Assembly (NCBI GenBank): GCA_026075535.2
Contig: AP026540.1
Span: 6,448,001-6,512,000, forward strand
Length of the DNA: 64,000 bases
From: Tricholoma matsutake
Taxonomy: Eukaryota; Basidiomycota; Agaricomycetes; Agaricales; Tricholomataceae
Direction of reading: 5' to 3'
Both the position numbers and the translations under genes were made by a program. Positions 45,701-56,893 of the stretch are shown here, piece after piece (the stretch's first letter is position 1; each line of letters opens with the position of its first letter). The notes beneath the pieces were generated by a model that worked only from the letters and a program-made list of their open reading frames with translations, made no database searches and was not told the origin of the DNA.

Positions 45701-48700
45701 CAAAATCAATTTCGGGCTCTTTGCAGAGTTCGAATTAGGGACCATAAGACCCAATCATTATTTCAATGTGATCAACCTCAATAGATATGACGCCATTGTG
45801 GGTATGGTGTTTATGAGGAAATATGGGCTCATCCTGGACTTCGAGCAAGACCAGGTGTGGTTTCAGGGCCAGGTCCTCCCCACCATTGTCAAGAGCAAAA
45901 GCACTTTTCGACAAGTACGCAGATATGCCATGAGAACTCAACCTGTACAGGATGAGTGACTTGACAGCGGCACAAGGGCCGCTGTCAGCATATTGAAGGA
46001 TCCCAATAAGCTAGGGATAAGTTTGGTTTCAGCCCAGCCTCCATCTAGAGGCCGGGCCTCCATGACAATGAAGGAGGAGAACGATGTGGATTGTCCCCAT
46101 AAGGGGCATGGATTGGGGACATCAGACCCCATCCTCCTGGGGCCCAAAGACAAAGACTTGGATTCCTCAAATAGGGGCCTTGACCAGGAGCTGGAGAGCA
46201 ATGATGAGGACTCTGGCGATTGGGATGAATATGTTGAGGAGTTTACTTGGGACAGATACCCCGAGGGACCAAATTGCACGATCGATCTAGGTCGCCCCAC
46301 AGTGCAGGAGGTGCTCTCAGAACAGCAACTGTCAGACCTGAATGAAGCACTCTTTGCTATCTGCGAAGAGCTAGTTGAGAGCGCAAAGACCCAAGGACCT
46401 TTGGGCAAGAAGGACATTCCCCGGTTGTGGGAGGAATGGCTTGAGGTCTGCAAGGACATCCTGCAGGGTGTACCAGAATGACTCCCTCCAATGAGGGAGA
46501 TCAACCATCAAATCCCATTGGTGGATGAAAAGAAGAGGTATAACTATCACTTACCTAAGTGTCCCGACTCGATGCGACAACCCCTCGCCAATAAGATTGA
46601 GAGGTATTGTCAGGTGGGATGGTGGAGACCAGTGCACCCAGAGCAAGCTGCTCCAATGCTGGTGGTCCCCAAGAAAAATGGGGACATTCATACCATGGTG
46701 AATGTGAAAAAGAGGAATGACAATACCATCAAGAATGTGATGCCTTTCCCTGATCAGGACCTGATCAGGCTGGATGTAGCTCAAGCGAAGTATCGTTCAA
46801 AGATTGACTTATCTGATGCTTATGAGCAGATTCTGGTCGACCCAGAGAATGTCTGGAAAACAGTGTTCGTGATGGTACTGGGCACTTTTGAGAGCCTGGT
46901 GATGCAGCAGGGTGATTGCAATGCCCCAGCTACTTTCCAACAATTGATGAACTGCATCTTCAGGGAGTACATTGGATGGTTCATGCATGCTTATCTTGAT
47001 GATATCTTTGTGTTCAGTGACTCAGTTGTTGAACATCAACACCACCTGCAGCTCATGTTCAATAAACTACGAGAGCATGAACTGTACCTTCATGTGGATA
47101 AATGTGAACTATATGCCAAGAAACTTGAATGTCTCAGCCATATGATAGATGACAAGGGCCTCCACGCTGACAGCAATAAAATGGCAAGGATACAAGAATG
47201 GAAGGTGCCTCAAAACTATCATGAGGTGTAATGGTTCTTGGGACTAGTTCAGTACCTAGCCCACTTCCTCCCCAATATTTTGGCATACACCAGTCCACTC
47301 TCTGCTATGATGAAGAATGGACAATCATTCCATTGGCATCCTCTGCACGATAGCTGTTTCCAGACTATCAAAGACATCTGTTGTTCGACCCCAGTTCTAA
47401 AACCCATTGATGCCAGCTCAGAGGAGCCCATCTGGGTGATTTGTGACCCTTCGGTATTTGGGGTTGGGGCCATGTATGGGCAGGGCCCTGAATGGCAGAG
47501 CTGTCGACTGGCCATATTCCTATCCAAAAAGTTCTTGGATGCTCAAAGGAACTATAGGACCTTTGAGCACAAAACCATCGTGATCCTTGAGGTGCTTCTC
47601 AAGTGGGAAGATAAGCTAATAGGTCGGCGACTTCACGTGGTGACAGATCACAAGGCCTTGGAGTTTTTCCAGACCCAGTGTCGATTATCAGCCCATCAGT
47701 CCCAGTGGATGGAGTACCTCTCATGCTTTGACTTTGACATATGATATGTCAAAGGGAACCTCAACAAGGTCACAGATGCCCTGTCCCGGTATTACCAGTT
47801 TGATAACTGGGAAGATGCACCCCTGGTGCAACATTATGTGTTCACCAATGTATGCCTTGATCCTATGCACAAGGACTTGCCCTGGGATTGTCATTTGGAA
47901 ATTAGGAATCAAGTCATTGAGACACAATCTGCCAAGGCCCAGGTCCATTGAGCAGAAGAGCATCTAAGAGCCTTGCATGAGCGGGTTGAGGATTGAGAAC
48001 TGGCTGCAGCAGTGCTCGCCGGTGCACAGGACGAGAATGGGATGGGAGGTCTTAAAGAGCCCTGAGGGGAAGACCCCACAGTATATGAATCACTGGCCAA
48101 ACACCAGGATTTGAAGGTGTCCTTGTCAGAACAGGATCTGATGGATGAGGACATCCAACAGGGATATAAGGAGGACAATGTATTTGGCAAAGTCCTGGAT
48201 AACCCAGAAGATCACCCCAACTTTGAGGTGATCGACGGTATAATATGGATGAAGAACAAAGGAGGAGAACATGTTGTGTGCATTCCCTCAGTGCCCTCCA
48301 AGGACACAACTTTACATGGCTGTATCATCGACCAAGCCCACTCAATTGTCAGGCACTTTGGCCCGACAAAGACCTCTGAGTATGTTAGGCGATGGTATTG
48401 GTGGCCTTGCCTCCAATACAAAGTGGATAAGTTCTGCGAATCGTGTGAGGCCTGCATTCAGTCCAAGGGGGAGTATCACTCCCCTACGGGTAAGTTACAT
48501 TTGTTGCCCACCCCGATCCATCCTTGGGAATCCATAGGGATGGACTTTATTGGTCCATTCCCTGAGTCGGAAGGGTTTAATTACCTATGGGTGGTGATAT
48601 GCCGATTGTCATCTATGGTGCACCTGGTTCCCATAACAATCACCACCACTGCCTCTGAGTTATCGTCTCTTTTCATCAAAGAGATAGTTAGGCTACATGG

Positions 48701-49639
48701 GTTGCCTGGATCCATCGTTTCGGACTGGGATTCCAAGTTCACCTCCCGCTGGTGGTGGGAAGTCCACCGAGTCTTGAATGTAAAGTTACTGATGTCCACC
48801 TCCTTCCATCCTCAGATGGATGGTGCTACTGAGCAAGCCATCGATCCATCGCTCAGATCTTACGGTCTTTTGTGGCTTCCAACCAGAAAGACTGGGTCAA
48901 ATTCCTGGCGTTGGTTGAGTTTGCTATCAACTCCACCATCAATCGGGCTACTGGGATGGCTCCATTTGAGGTAACCTATGGGTATCTTCCTCGCATGATG
49001 CGAGAAATACCTACTCCAGAGCAAGTGCCACCCGGAGTACGGACCTTCACCATGGATGCGTTATGCAACATGGTGATCACTCATGACAATATTATCGCTG
49101 AGCGCATGTTCCAATGGTTCCATGCCAACAAACAGCGTGGAAAGGAGCCCAACATCAGACCAGGAGAGAAAGTATACCTTTCTACCAAGAACCTGACATT
49201 GCCCAAGGGGAGGGCCAGTAAGCTCCTTCCCAAGTTCATAGGACCGTATGAGGTCCTGTGAAGCTACCCAGATACTTCCAATTATGATCTGGACTTACCT
49301 TCCAAGCTCCAGAGTCGGCAGATACATGGCAGATTCCATGTGAACCTGCTACGTCCCCATTATGAGAATGATAACACCCTGTTTCCCAACAGAAGGTGCC
49401 TGGACCCTTACGACTTCAGCGCCCCTGACGACGCTGAATGGTGGGTCAAGGAGATCATGTCCCATCATTGGAAGGGTTGTGCATTGGAATTGGAGGTGAA
49501 GTGGAGTGTGGGCGAGTCCACTTGGGAACTGCTGGCCATGTGCAATGAGTTGGCTGCCCTGGATGCTTACTTGGCCCTTGTGGGTGCCAAGGAATGGATG
49601 GATCTGCCCAAGTGTGCACCAGCACACAAAGGACGATAG
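42795..49639 (+). pseudogene. Gag-Pro-Pol polyprotein of element G
   Basis: One continuous frame for gag, protease, RT, RNase H, integrase and chromodomain. Gag: acidic, low-complexity N-terminus, core at 44055-44700, zinc knuckle CYKCRGLGHYSTDNKC at about 44980-45030. Protease LLDSGCTADS at 45570. RT with AYLDDIFVF (about 46995). RNase H VTDHKALEFF at 47640. Integrase MDFIGPFPE, SDWDSKF and HPQMDGATEQ, then a one-base deletion near 48840. The chromodomain-like end is WWVKEIMSH..LEVKWSVGESTWE. TGA stops: 42849, 43140, 43572, 45531, 45957, 46479, 47742, 47949, 47994, 48063 and 49259; a TAA is at 47229. It has a gag-pol fusion, unlike A and C. Confidence 0.85.
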
Positions 49640-49826
49640 AACTTCTCAACTTGGTCAAGAAGGCCAGGCAGCTGTGGGCCTGGCATCTTTTACAATGGTG
49701 GGAAGATTCAAACTCTTCAGGCGTGATGGTCATGTTTTTCCTGAGGCATGGGAAAGTGCTGTACAGTTGACCGGCAGAGTTGAATCAATTTTTTTTCTTT
49801 TCTTTCTTCAAGTCCAACCATTCATC

Positions 49827-52254
49827 ATGGATGGCCAGTCCAACGACTACTCAATGGATGACTCACCAACTTTTCACCATTTTCGTGAGGCTGACATGCC
49901 TCAAAGGGAGAGGGATAGGAGGGAGGAAAGGCAAGAAAGGAGGGACCTCAAACTGCAAGGCTCAAGGAGGGAAGTGAGGAGAGAATTCAAACCGCAAGGC
50001 TTGAGGAGAGAGGATAGGAGAAGACGGTCTCCATCCACTGGCAGCTCTGTTGAGCACGCGAGAGTCGATCAGAGATGAGAAACGAGGACCACCCCCCCTA
50101 GGGAGGAGTGGAGGTATGATAGTCACCTGGGTGTCATAGTTCAGCGGGTAGGATGTGAAGTTTGCAAGGCCTATGTGATGCACATGTACCAGCACAAATT
50201 TGAACAGGACAGGGACTACTTTGAGGCTCAGGATTGACAAGACTGAGACCTCATGGTGGAAGTCAGATGCACCGCTGAGTGGACGTACAACAGCTACAAC
50301 AATGAGATCACCAACCTCAAGGCTAGGATTCACAGCCTCGAGGATCAGGTGGACCGACAGTGAGAAGACTGGCCCACTAAGAGATCCTGTGCTCGCGAGC
50401 CTTCCCCAGTCGCTGGGCCCCTCGTTCGATCCAACTATGCAGGTGCTGCTTCAAGGCCTGCTGCTCTGCCCCCTGGTCCTTCCCATCCTCCTCGAACCCC
50501 ATCAATGCCATGGAGGTGGATGGCTTTCGCACCCACTACCCACCACTTCTGCCCGCCTCTCCGAAACATCACCTCCAGGTCCCATCCCTCTCCCATTCCT
50601 GGTCTGCCAACTGGGTACCCACTCCTAGGGAACCCCCGTCTATGGCCCCAAAACTACCCTGAAGTGCAGCAGAGTTTGATTGCTGGGCAGTGGCTGCCCA
50701 ACAAGAAGGAAATGAACTGGACCTTCGACGGGCCCAGTCATACCTGTGCATGGCCAGTCTAACTGCCCCTGTGGCTCGCACGTTGCTCATGAGCCACACG
50801 ATTGTGACTGGGAGACTTCCCAAGTGGTTGCCTGTGGAGCGCCAGTCAGCTAAGGGAATCCACTGACTCCAGGACCCTGACCAGATGCCTCAGCCTCCGG
50901 TCAACGACTCACCAGAGTCCTGGGCACAGTTTATGCATCGCCAACTATTTCAATTCCGGAATGCCCCCGGGTTGATACTGGATCACTCGTGAGTTAGCCT
51001 CCCTCATGTTCGAGGAATGCTCCTCATGAGGCAACAAATTCCTTCTGGGATTCCCCAGAAGCAAAAACAACTATTACAATTACTCCTGGCAGAAGTGTTC
51101 TGTACCCCCGGGTTATACCGAAGGACCCGCCAGGAGCTACACCTATCTATGAGCATTCGGCGTGATCGACAGTTTATGTCGAACATTTCTCCCAACATCA
51201 CCGTCGAGGACGTGGTTTGCCATCTTGCTCTTCTGGGAGTCTCTGACCATGAGATCAGAGAAGCTTATCATTATGGGCTAGGATGGGTCACCGGGGCAGC
51301 GGAGTCATGACGTGAAGAAGACTCGGCTCCGGCTTCAGACATTCTCCAACTTTTGAAGCAGTTACCTGCCCCCGATGCCTATGATGCCTCTTTGATGACG
51401 GAACCCCAGTGGTGGATTGCCCCACCGGGGAGCAGGTGTTTAACTCAGCCCCCACCTCCTAAGCAGAAATGAGACCCTGATGCACTCGACCTTGCATTTC
51501 CCCTGGGAGGCCACCCAGGGTTGTCAGTGTCCATGCACGTTGTCCCATGTCTCCTACTGCACCTACCCCCGCTGCTCCAACCTCAGTGGTCTCCCCACCA
51601 GTGGGCCCATCTGGCTTTCGATCCCTCTCCATTCATCCTAACTTGCCTCAGGCATGGTTGAATATCAATGCATCCACAATGACAGTTCCCTCTGCTGTCA
51701 TTCCCCCATCCACCAATCCTATTCCTACTCAGCCCATCATTGCGGTTGAGTCCAATCTGATCCCTGGAGTCCCCGAGCTGGTTCAAGGGACTGCCTCCCA
51801 AGTGTTGGCGACCCCAGACTATGCTGATGGGGGATGGACCTATGTGGGTCCCCCGCACCGAACCAAGGCTGATAAGAACCGTGCCAAAAATGAGCAAAGG
51901 AGACAATGTGCTGCTGCCGCAAGCATGGCTCCAAACAAGTCTGGAGCAATCCAGTCTAGCTTCCCCACCGTGCGGGTCACCCAAAGTCGATGGAACAAAA
52001 AGGGATATGACACCGAGGAGACTGACTCAGTGTCAGAGACTGATGAAGAGGCAGGCTCCATGACTGCTCCCCTCAGAGGAGAACAGTTGCCTGGGCCTTC
52101 CCCTGTTCCTCTGACCCCCGTCTCCCAAACCATGGCTCCTCTGACCCCCACTATTCTCTCCACTCCGCTCGGAGGCGGGATGGATCTTGATGACCCTGTT
52201 GGTATGGAACCCTTGCCTTCCACCTCCTCCCTATGTGGCGAGGAGGCAAAATAA
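49827..52254 (+). pseudogene. Third ORF behind pol in element G
   Basis: Sense-strand accessory coding region. It begins at ATG 49827 with a short acidic segment and an Arg/Glu-rich low-complexity part (RRERQERRDLK-like). A region with EVCKAYVMHMYQHKFEQD and a coiled-coil-like YNNEITNLKARIHSLEDQV follows (50160-50360), then a Pro-rich stretch and a folded-looking part (51000-51310: VSLPHVRGMLLMRQQIPSGI, NISPNITVEDVVCHLALLGV). It ends with a Thr/Ser/Pro-rich tail containing GWTYVGPPHRTKADKNRAK (51830-51890). TGA stops at about 50076, 50236, 50242, 50361 and 51308 and some frame changes interrupt it. I recognise no family. An accessory element protein is the best guess. Confidence 0.5.
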
Positions 52255-52429
52255 CCTCTTGCATGACTCTCGTCTCCACCCCGCTCGGATGCGGAATGGA
52301 TTTCCATTGCCCTGTCTCCTTGGGACTTAGTTTCCTTCCCACCATCATGGTGAAGACAAACTTTCTTGTACATGTCTTGTTTCTTTTGGGTTTTGGCTTG
52401 GACCATGGGTCCAAGCCAGAAGGGGAGAA

Positions 52430-52612
52430 TGTAGTGATCCGGGGTGATGCCCAGTATTTACATATATTTACTTAGTGTTTGCGCAAGCCACCGGTCCCTT
52501 TATAAGGGCCAGTTTTAATTACATTGATAGACTTTTTTACACAACAGCAAAATATACATTAATCGTGTTCTTGTGGCATGTGATATAAGTCTACCCCCTC
52601 CACTTTACTACA
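52430..52612 (+). repeat. 3-prime LTR of element G
   Basis: 183-bp partner of 42457-42639, directly after the polypurine tract AGGGGAGAA and directly before CCACC. Confidence 0.95.
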
Positions 52613-53212
52613 CCACCTCCACCTTCTTTGCCTCCACCATCCATTGGATCCAGTCATCATGACCTGCCACCTCCATCTTCATTATGACAAATCGAACACA
52701 TCACAGGATCTTCATCCACCTCCTCAAAATGTAAATACTCGGCACTGGATGCCAGCCAATCAGGCTGGTCCTCAGCAGTGGCAGGAAAGAAACAGCTCTC
52801 CACTGTTCCAGGCACGGTTGCATTGAATGGCATCAAGGAGTCATTGGACACATTTAACAAAATGATCGAGTGTAGTCTTGTACAACCTCAGGAGCGCGTC
52901 CGCAATACCTCTCCAGAATGTTGTGCTAAAGCCATGGCTCGTCTCCAGGAGATTGAGACCCACTTGGATGATGCATGCATGATCGCACTGATTGACCTGT
53001 TCAAAGCTGACACAACAGAAGCAGATACATATATGTCGCTGCAACGCGATGTTCTACATAAGAAGTGGCTTGAGAAGCAGTTGGTGGAGCACTGCGGGTT
53101 TCCTGCTGACATCACCACAATGGCTTGATTTTTATTCTTGCATCTGTATTCCCCAAACAAACATTGCTCACAAGTGATATGTAGACTACTACATGTAAAA
53201 TCATATGTGTAG

Positions 53213-55284
53213 TTATATGGCTCCCCTTCGTCTCAGTTCAGCTTGATACTGTTGCCACATTGCACTAGCAATGAGATCTCTCCTACTATCTGCGACTTGG
53301 TGCTCTGCAGTCCTGGCAGGTCCCAATGCCAAATCTCCAGTGTCTACACCATGTCCTGGCAGTGTTGCCTGATCAGCAGCATCACGATTGAGAAGCTCCT
53401 GTATGTCCTCATCATCATACTCCCTAATGAAATTGTGAATGGCAGCAAGTGCCAGAGCAAGCTTCACTTGTGTATCTACATCCAAGTTGGGATTGCTCCT
53501 CAGAATTGTGAACCGGTTCTGCAAGATGCCAAAAATGTGCTCAACAATATTGCGTGCTGATGTGTGATGGAGATTGAACAGCTCTTGAGCGCTGGCAGGG
53601 CTATCACAAATGTAAGAATCAGATGATATGGAGTCTTGGAACTATACAGTACCAAAGTTCTGCACAGCTCCATTCCATGAGATGATAGTGTACACCTCGA
53701 TAAGGGAGCATAAGGGAAAGTGAGTTGGGAAAGCCTGCATCAATAGTGATTGCTGGCTGTTGGAACATGCAAGTCTGTGATGCAGGCATTGTTAAACATT
53801 GTTGAGTCTGTAACAGATCCCTCCCATCCACTGAAGACATACACAAATCTGTGTGAAAAGCCACAAGCAGCAAGGCAATTCTGTGTAACACGGCCTTTAC
53901 GATCACGAGCAATCACCCATTGTTCTGGAGTACCTGAGCAGTCAAAATGGGTCCCATCCAATGCACCAATTGCACCTGCAAAAAATGGGTAGAACTTGTC
54001 ATTGTCTGTGATGTATTTAGAAATTGGGTCATTGATGCCAGGCAAGTGTACATACAGTATTTGACCAGTCACGTGTACACTAAATCAATGTTCAGCTTCC
54101 TGTGAGAGATCTATGGGAGATATTGTCAAGGTCTGAGTTACATATGATAGGTAGGCATCAAAATATGTTGTGTATGCAACCTGGTATCCAGAGGTCGCAG
54201 TCTGGATGCATGGTAGGCATCAGCTTCCGATGGTACCTGAATTGACCAAAATGGCTCACTTGTACACTTTTGCCAGAATAGCCTGTAGAATGGCTATAGT
54301 ATATAATTCTGAGCTCTAAAAATTAAAACCAGTATTTCTATGCCTAATAGTATCAAAATATAGTCTCCATAGTCAGGTAATCAAGTACTACAGAATATAA
54401 AGCACGAAATGTGTACCTGTGACATATGTGACATATGTCACCCTTATCCTCATCATTTCGTGTAATCTGACTCATAGAACATGATTCCAGTATTTGTTAG
54501 TGAAGTTTTGCTGTTAAATATGTTAACAGGCTCTCATAGATTGGGTTGGGAAGTTTTCTTTCCATTCAAATAGTCCTTGTCATCACTGAGAACTGGGTTT
54601 CTATTTTTATGATCATGCACTAAACCGGATCAATCAGCCACCCTAAAACAGCAAACCTAGATATTCACTACCAACTGCTTATGCAAAGTGTATAGATACT
54701 TGTTGGACCTCAGGAAGCAAAAATATGTATTCCCAGAGCCAATATGAGTAAGAAAAAGGCAAATGTACAAGTGACCCATGGTGTACAAGTGACCGGTCAA
54801 ATACTGTAGTCGGCATAGAATGGGTTGGATGAGAAGATATTCAGCATCTTTAAAAAATATCTGGCATGGACAAGTGTAAGCAAGCAATTGATATGCAATA
54901 TTAGAAGACGTACTTTGAGATTGTCTCATTGGAACGTTGGAAGTGTTCACCTACATGACAAATTGACAGCCCAGTTGTACATTGGTACAGAAAGATCACC
55001 AACTGTTCTTCAAGGAAGACATCCCTGGAGTGTGTTTCACTGATGACCTGGAGATATGCTACCAATATCTTAAATACATGCAGGTGGACACCAAGTTCAC
55101 AACAAATTCGCTCTGGATGGCCCTCCATCAACTCCTTAACCCAATTAGCACCAGTCAGTGCAGAGTCATGATATGGGATTCGGTCAAACTGTGGAGTACC
55201 ATAGGCCAGTGTAGCACACACAACTAAGTTGACGACTATGGCTGTGACCTGAGTAAGAAATCGCCTGTGTTGCTCCCAATCCAT
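53213..55284 (-). pseudogene. PIF/Harbinger DDE transposase, interrupted
   Basis: Exon 1 runs from about 55284 (ATG; the open frame goes up to 55443) to 54914, then an intron of 53 nt (54861-54913), then the rest. The N-terminal helix-turn-helix region has FLEEQLVIFLYQC and GEHFQRSNETISKYF. The catalytic domain has GAIGALDGTHFDC, GWEGSVTDSTMF, DAGFPN and, near the end, ARNIVEHIFGILQNRF, so the DDE residues are recognisable. The MITE 54055-54806 splits it after FYADY; removal restores VHLPG. A frameshift lies near 53745 and an approximately 70-base disordered stretch near 53600-53670. It is not functional as it stands. Confidence 0.85.
54055..54806. mobile_element. Tc1/mariner-like MITE, 752 bp
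   Basis: Flanked by TA at 54053-54054 and 54807-54808. Terminal inverted repeats of about 26 bp start CAGTATTTGACC at both ends with two mismatches; a TGTACAAGTGACC unit is repeated next to the right end and a related one lies near the left. No ORF of note. It contains the 14-bp palindrome GTGACATATGTCAC near 54427. It interrupts the Harbinger transposase precisely. Confidence 0.88.
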
Positions 55285-55820
55285 GATATGTGAGGTGAGT
55301 TGATAAATAGTAGATATCATCACACTTATAAGCTGAATCTTTATCATGAGGGTACTGAACATGGCTCTCCGACCTGTAGTATGATTGTGACAAATAGTGA
55401 ATGCAGCTCTCCTCATGATCATAAAGAACAATTGGGTGAGCATGGCTCTCCCTGAGTCTTTTAGCTGATGATAGAGGTTGTTATGGAGAATATCATTATA
55501 TCAAATGCAACTCTCATTCAGTCTTTGTGCCAATGCTACATACTACGATGAATAGCAAGAATCCCACTGAGATGGAATGCATCACATTCCTCATTCCACA
55601 TCATATTTATTCAAGATCCGACATATCACATCACAAAATATATGTGAGAAGAAATATACATTTCTATTGCCAACCACCCTCTAATGATGTCGTTGAATCA
55701 TAATCAATTCAACCAGTTACACTCTTGTTCAGAGGGCAGTGAATAGGTATTAATGGGAGATTATAGATTTTATGTGAGAGGATGAAAAAAAATGTTAGGT
55801 AATATCCACATTCTTCACTG
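55285..55820. other. AT-rich region with no gene seen
   Basis: Probably holds the outer end of the Harbinger element and its border with host DNA. No terminal repeat could be matched to the left side. Short frames only. Confidence 0.4.
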
Positions 55821-56140
55821 GGGCTCATTGGTTGCAATGGCATAATACACCCTTTGTGTGCAACCACAATGACAACAAGGTTTTCTCAACTTTTCTGTCC
55901 TGTTTGTTCTCGTCCTTTGCACCTCTTAGAAACCAACTATATGCAGAAATTTGAAATTCATTACTTATGTTGTGTCGGGAACTGTCAACAGCGACGAGCA
56001 ACCATCTACGTAGGCTGTTGCAAACAATGAGCGAACACTTTTTATTTCAAAGTCCACACAGGACGAAAGGGGTTCCAAAAATGTGTCACAGTGTGTGATC
56101 AGAATTCGGGCACATGTGCTCCTGGGAATAAAAAAACATT
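55821..56140. repeat. 320-bp direct repeat, left copy
   Basis: Nearly identical to 59465-59785 (about five substitutions and one T indel over 320 bases). It begins GGGCTCATTGG and ends AAAAACATT. The pair brackets the FunK1 kinase gene. No TG..CA ends or flanking duplication, so it does not look like an LTR. Confidence 0.9.
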
Positions 56141-56893
56141 ACCTTGCTTGCAAGGTCTCTCCACCCGACAATAAGCTGTGTCATGTGTTTCACAACATGT
56201 ACAAAGCCCGGTCCTTCCGCCGGTGTATTGACTGACACATGCCAATGACATTCAAAAAACAGTGAATCCACCTCCTCCTACTGTGGTGCCCGACATTTGG
56301 TGGTTGGGGAACAGTTGTACAAACACGGTGCAGCAAGGTGGGCTCGGCCAGACCGTCCAGACATCACTTGCAAGGTGGTTACGGTCGCTGTTCCAATTTG
56401 TGGCGGCTCACCCCTCTTCTTGAATGCTGTGTTGGATCGTGCCTGCCATGCAAGGTCAGGCCTCCCCTGCAGTAGCTTTCTGTCCCAAGGCGTCGAGATA
56501 AATCAATATGTTCTTGGCCATCACTGGCACACCAGATGTCTTAGACCGTACAAGATCATCATGTTCATTAAATTATTGACAGATAAACTAGCTACCAGTG
56601 ATCTGCCAACTTCCAAGGCGGGGGATAGGTACTGCAAGGGACAACGCTTGACCAACGACTATTAGCTATAGCGCTCTACCAACATTCGATGCACACCCTC
56701 GCACTTGCGTCGGAGACACAACTGGAATAATGTCACGAGAACGTGTTGAGTACTGATTCAGCAGCATTTGACGCTTGCGTCAAATGATCACAAGAGTCCA
56801 GCCTGTAATACCATTCACGGATGAAAGCAAAAATAGTGATACAAACAATAAAATCAGTTATAAATGTGAAGCTCCCAGTTCAACCGAAGGTAG
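56141..56893. other. Region downstream of the kinase gene, no gene seen
   Basis: An open frame at 56297-56665 lacks any recognisable motif or intron signal. The 3-prime flank of the kinase gene lies here. I see nothing else. Confidence 0.4.

Larger units (their letters stand above)
42457..52612 (+). mobile_element. Ty3/gypsy chromovirus G, full length with long 3-prime extra region
   Basis: 10,156 bp with 183-bp LTRs (42457-42639 and 52430-52612) and target duplication CCACC at 42452-42456 and 52613-52617. The polypurine tract is AGGGGAGAA (52421-52429). Gag-Pro-Pol are in one frame (42795-49639), followed by 2.8 kb of extra sequence containing another ORF. It is a relative of H. Damage is mostly TGA stops, a TAA and one frameshift. 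Confidence 0.95.
41667..53128 (+). pseudogene. Myb/SANT-like DNA-binding protein of the Harbinger element, split by G
   Basis: Accessory DNA-binding protein that helps PIF transposases reach DNA. Exons: 41667-41987, 42043-42162, 42206-42456 and, beyond element G, 52618-53128. Introns are 55 and 43 nt. The N-terminal domain (Myb_DNA-bind_3 type) shows WSPADEERMITFL, GANFKPAVWNAL, GAPKTAKACKSKY, SGFNWDDEKG and KGFPLY. A Pro-rich linker follows, then a helical C-terminal part ending near 53128. G entered the Pro codons with a CCACC duplication; removal gives an uninterrupted frame apart from one TGA at about 52685. The start is uncertain (ATG 41667 or 41718). Confidence 0.8.
41667..55284. mobile_element. 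PIF/Harbinger-type DNA transposon with two genes
   Basis: A Myb/SANT-like protein gene (plus) and a DDE transposase gene (minus) converge with 84 bp between their stops at 53128 and 53213, the standard gene pair of PIF/Harbinger elements. Element G and a MITE are nested in it; without them it is about 2.7 kb between start codons. The limits given are those of the genes; terminal repeats and the 3-bp target duplication could not be located. Confidence 0.75.

Noticed and set aside
1..52700. UGA read as an amino acid (stop-codon reassignment or readthrough) to explain the many in-frame TGA codons
   Set aside because: The host genes at 58,000-64,000 use TGA as normal stop (TIM8, acyltransferase), the LTRs show the same CpG changes outside coding sequence, and other lesions are present.
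41575..55820. Terminal inverted repeats of the Harbinger element
   Set aside because: I compared the outer sequences by eye and found no convincing pair or TWA duplication. The ends stay open.
56297..56665. Open frame of 122 codons on the plus strand
   Set aside because: No motif, no intron signals, and composition like the flanking intergenic DNA.
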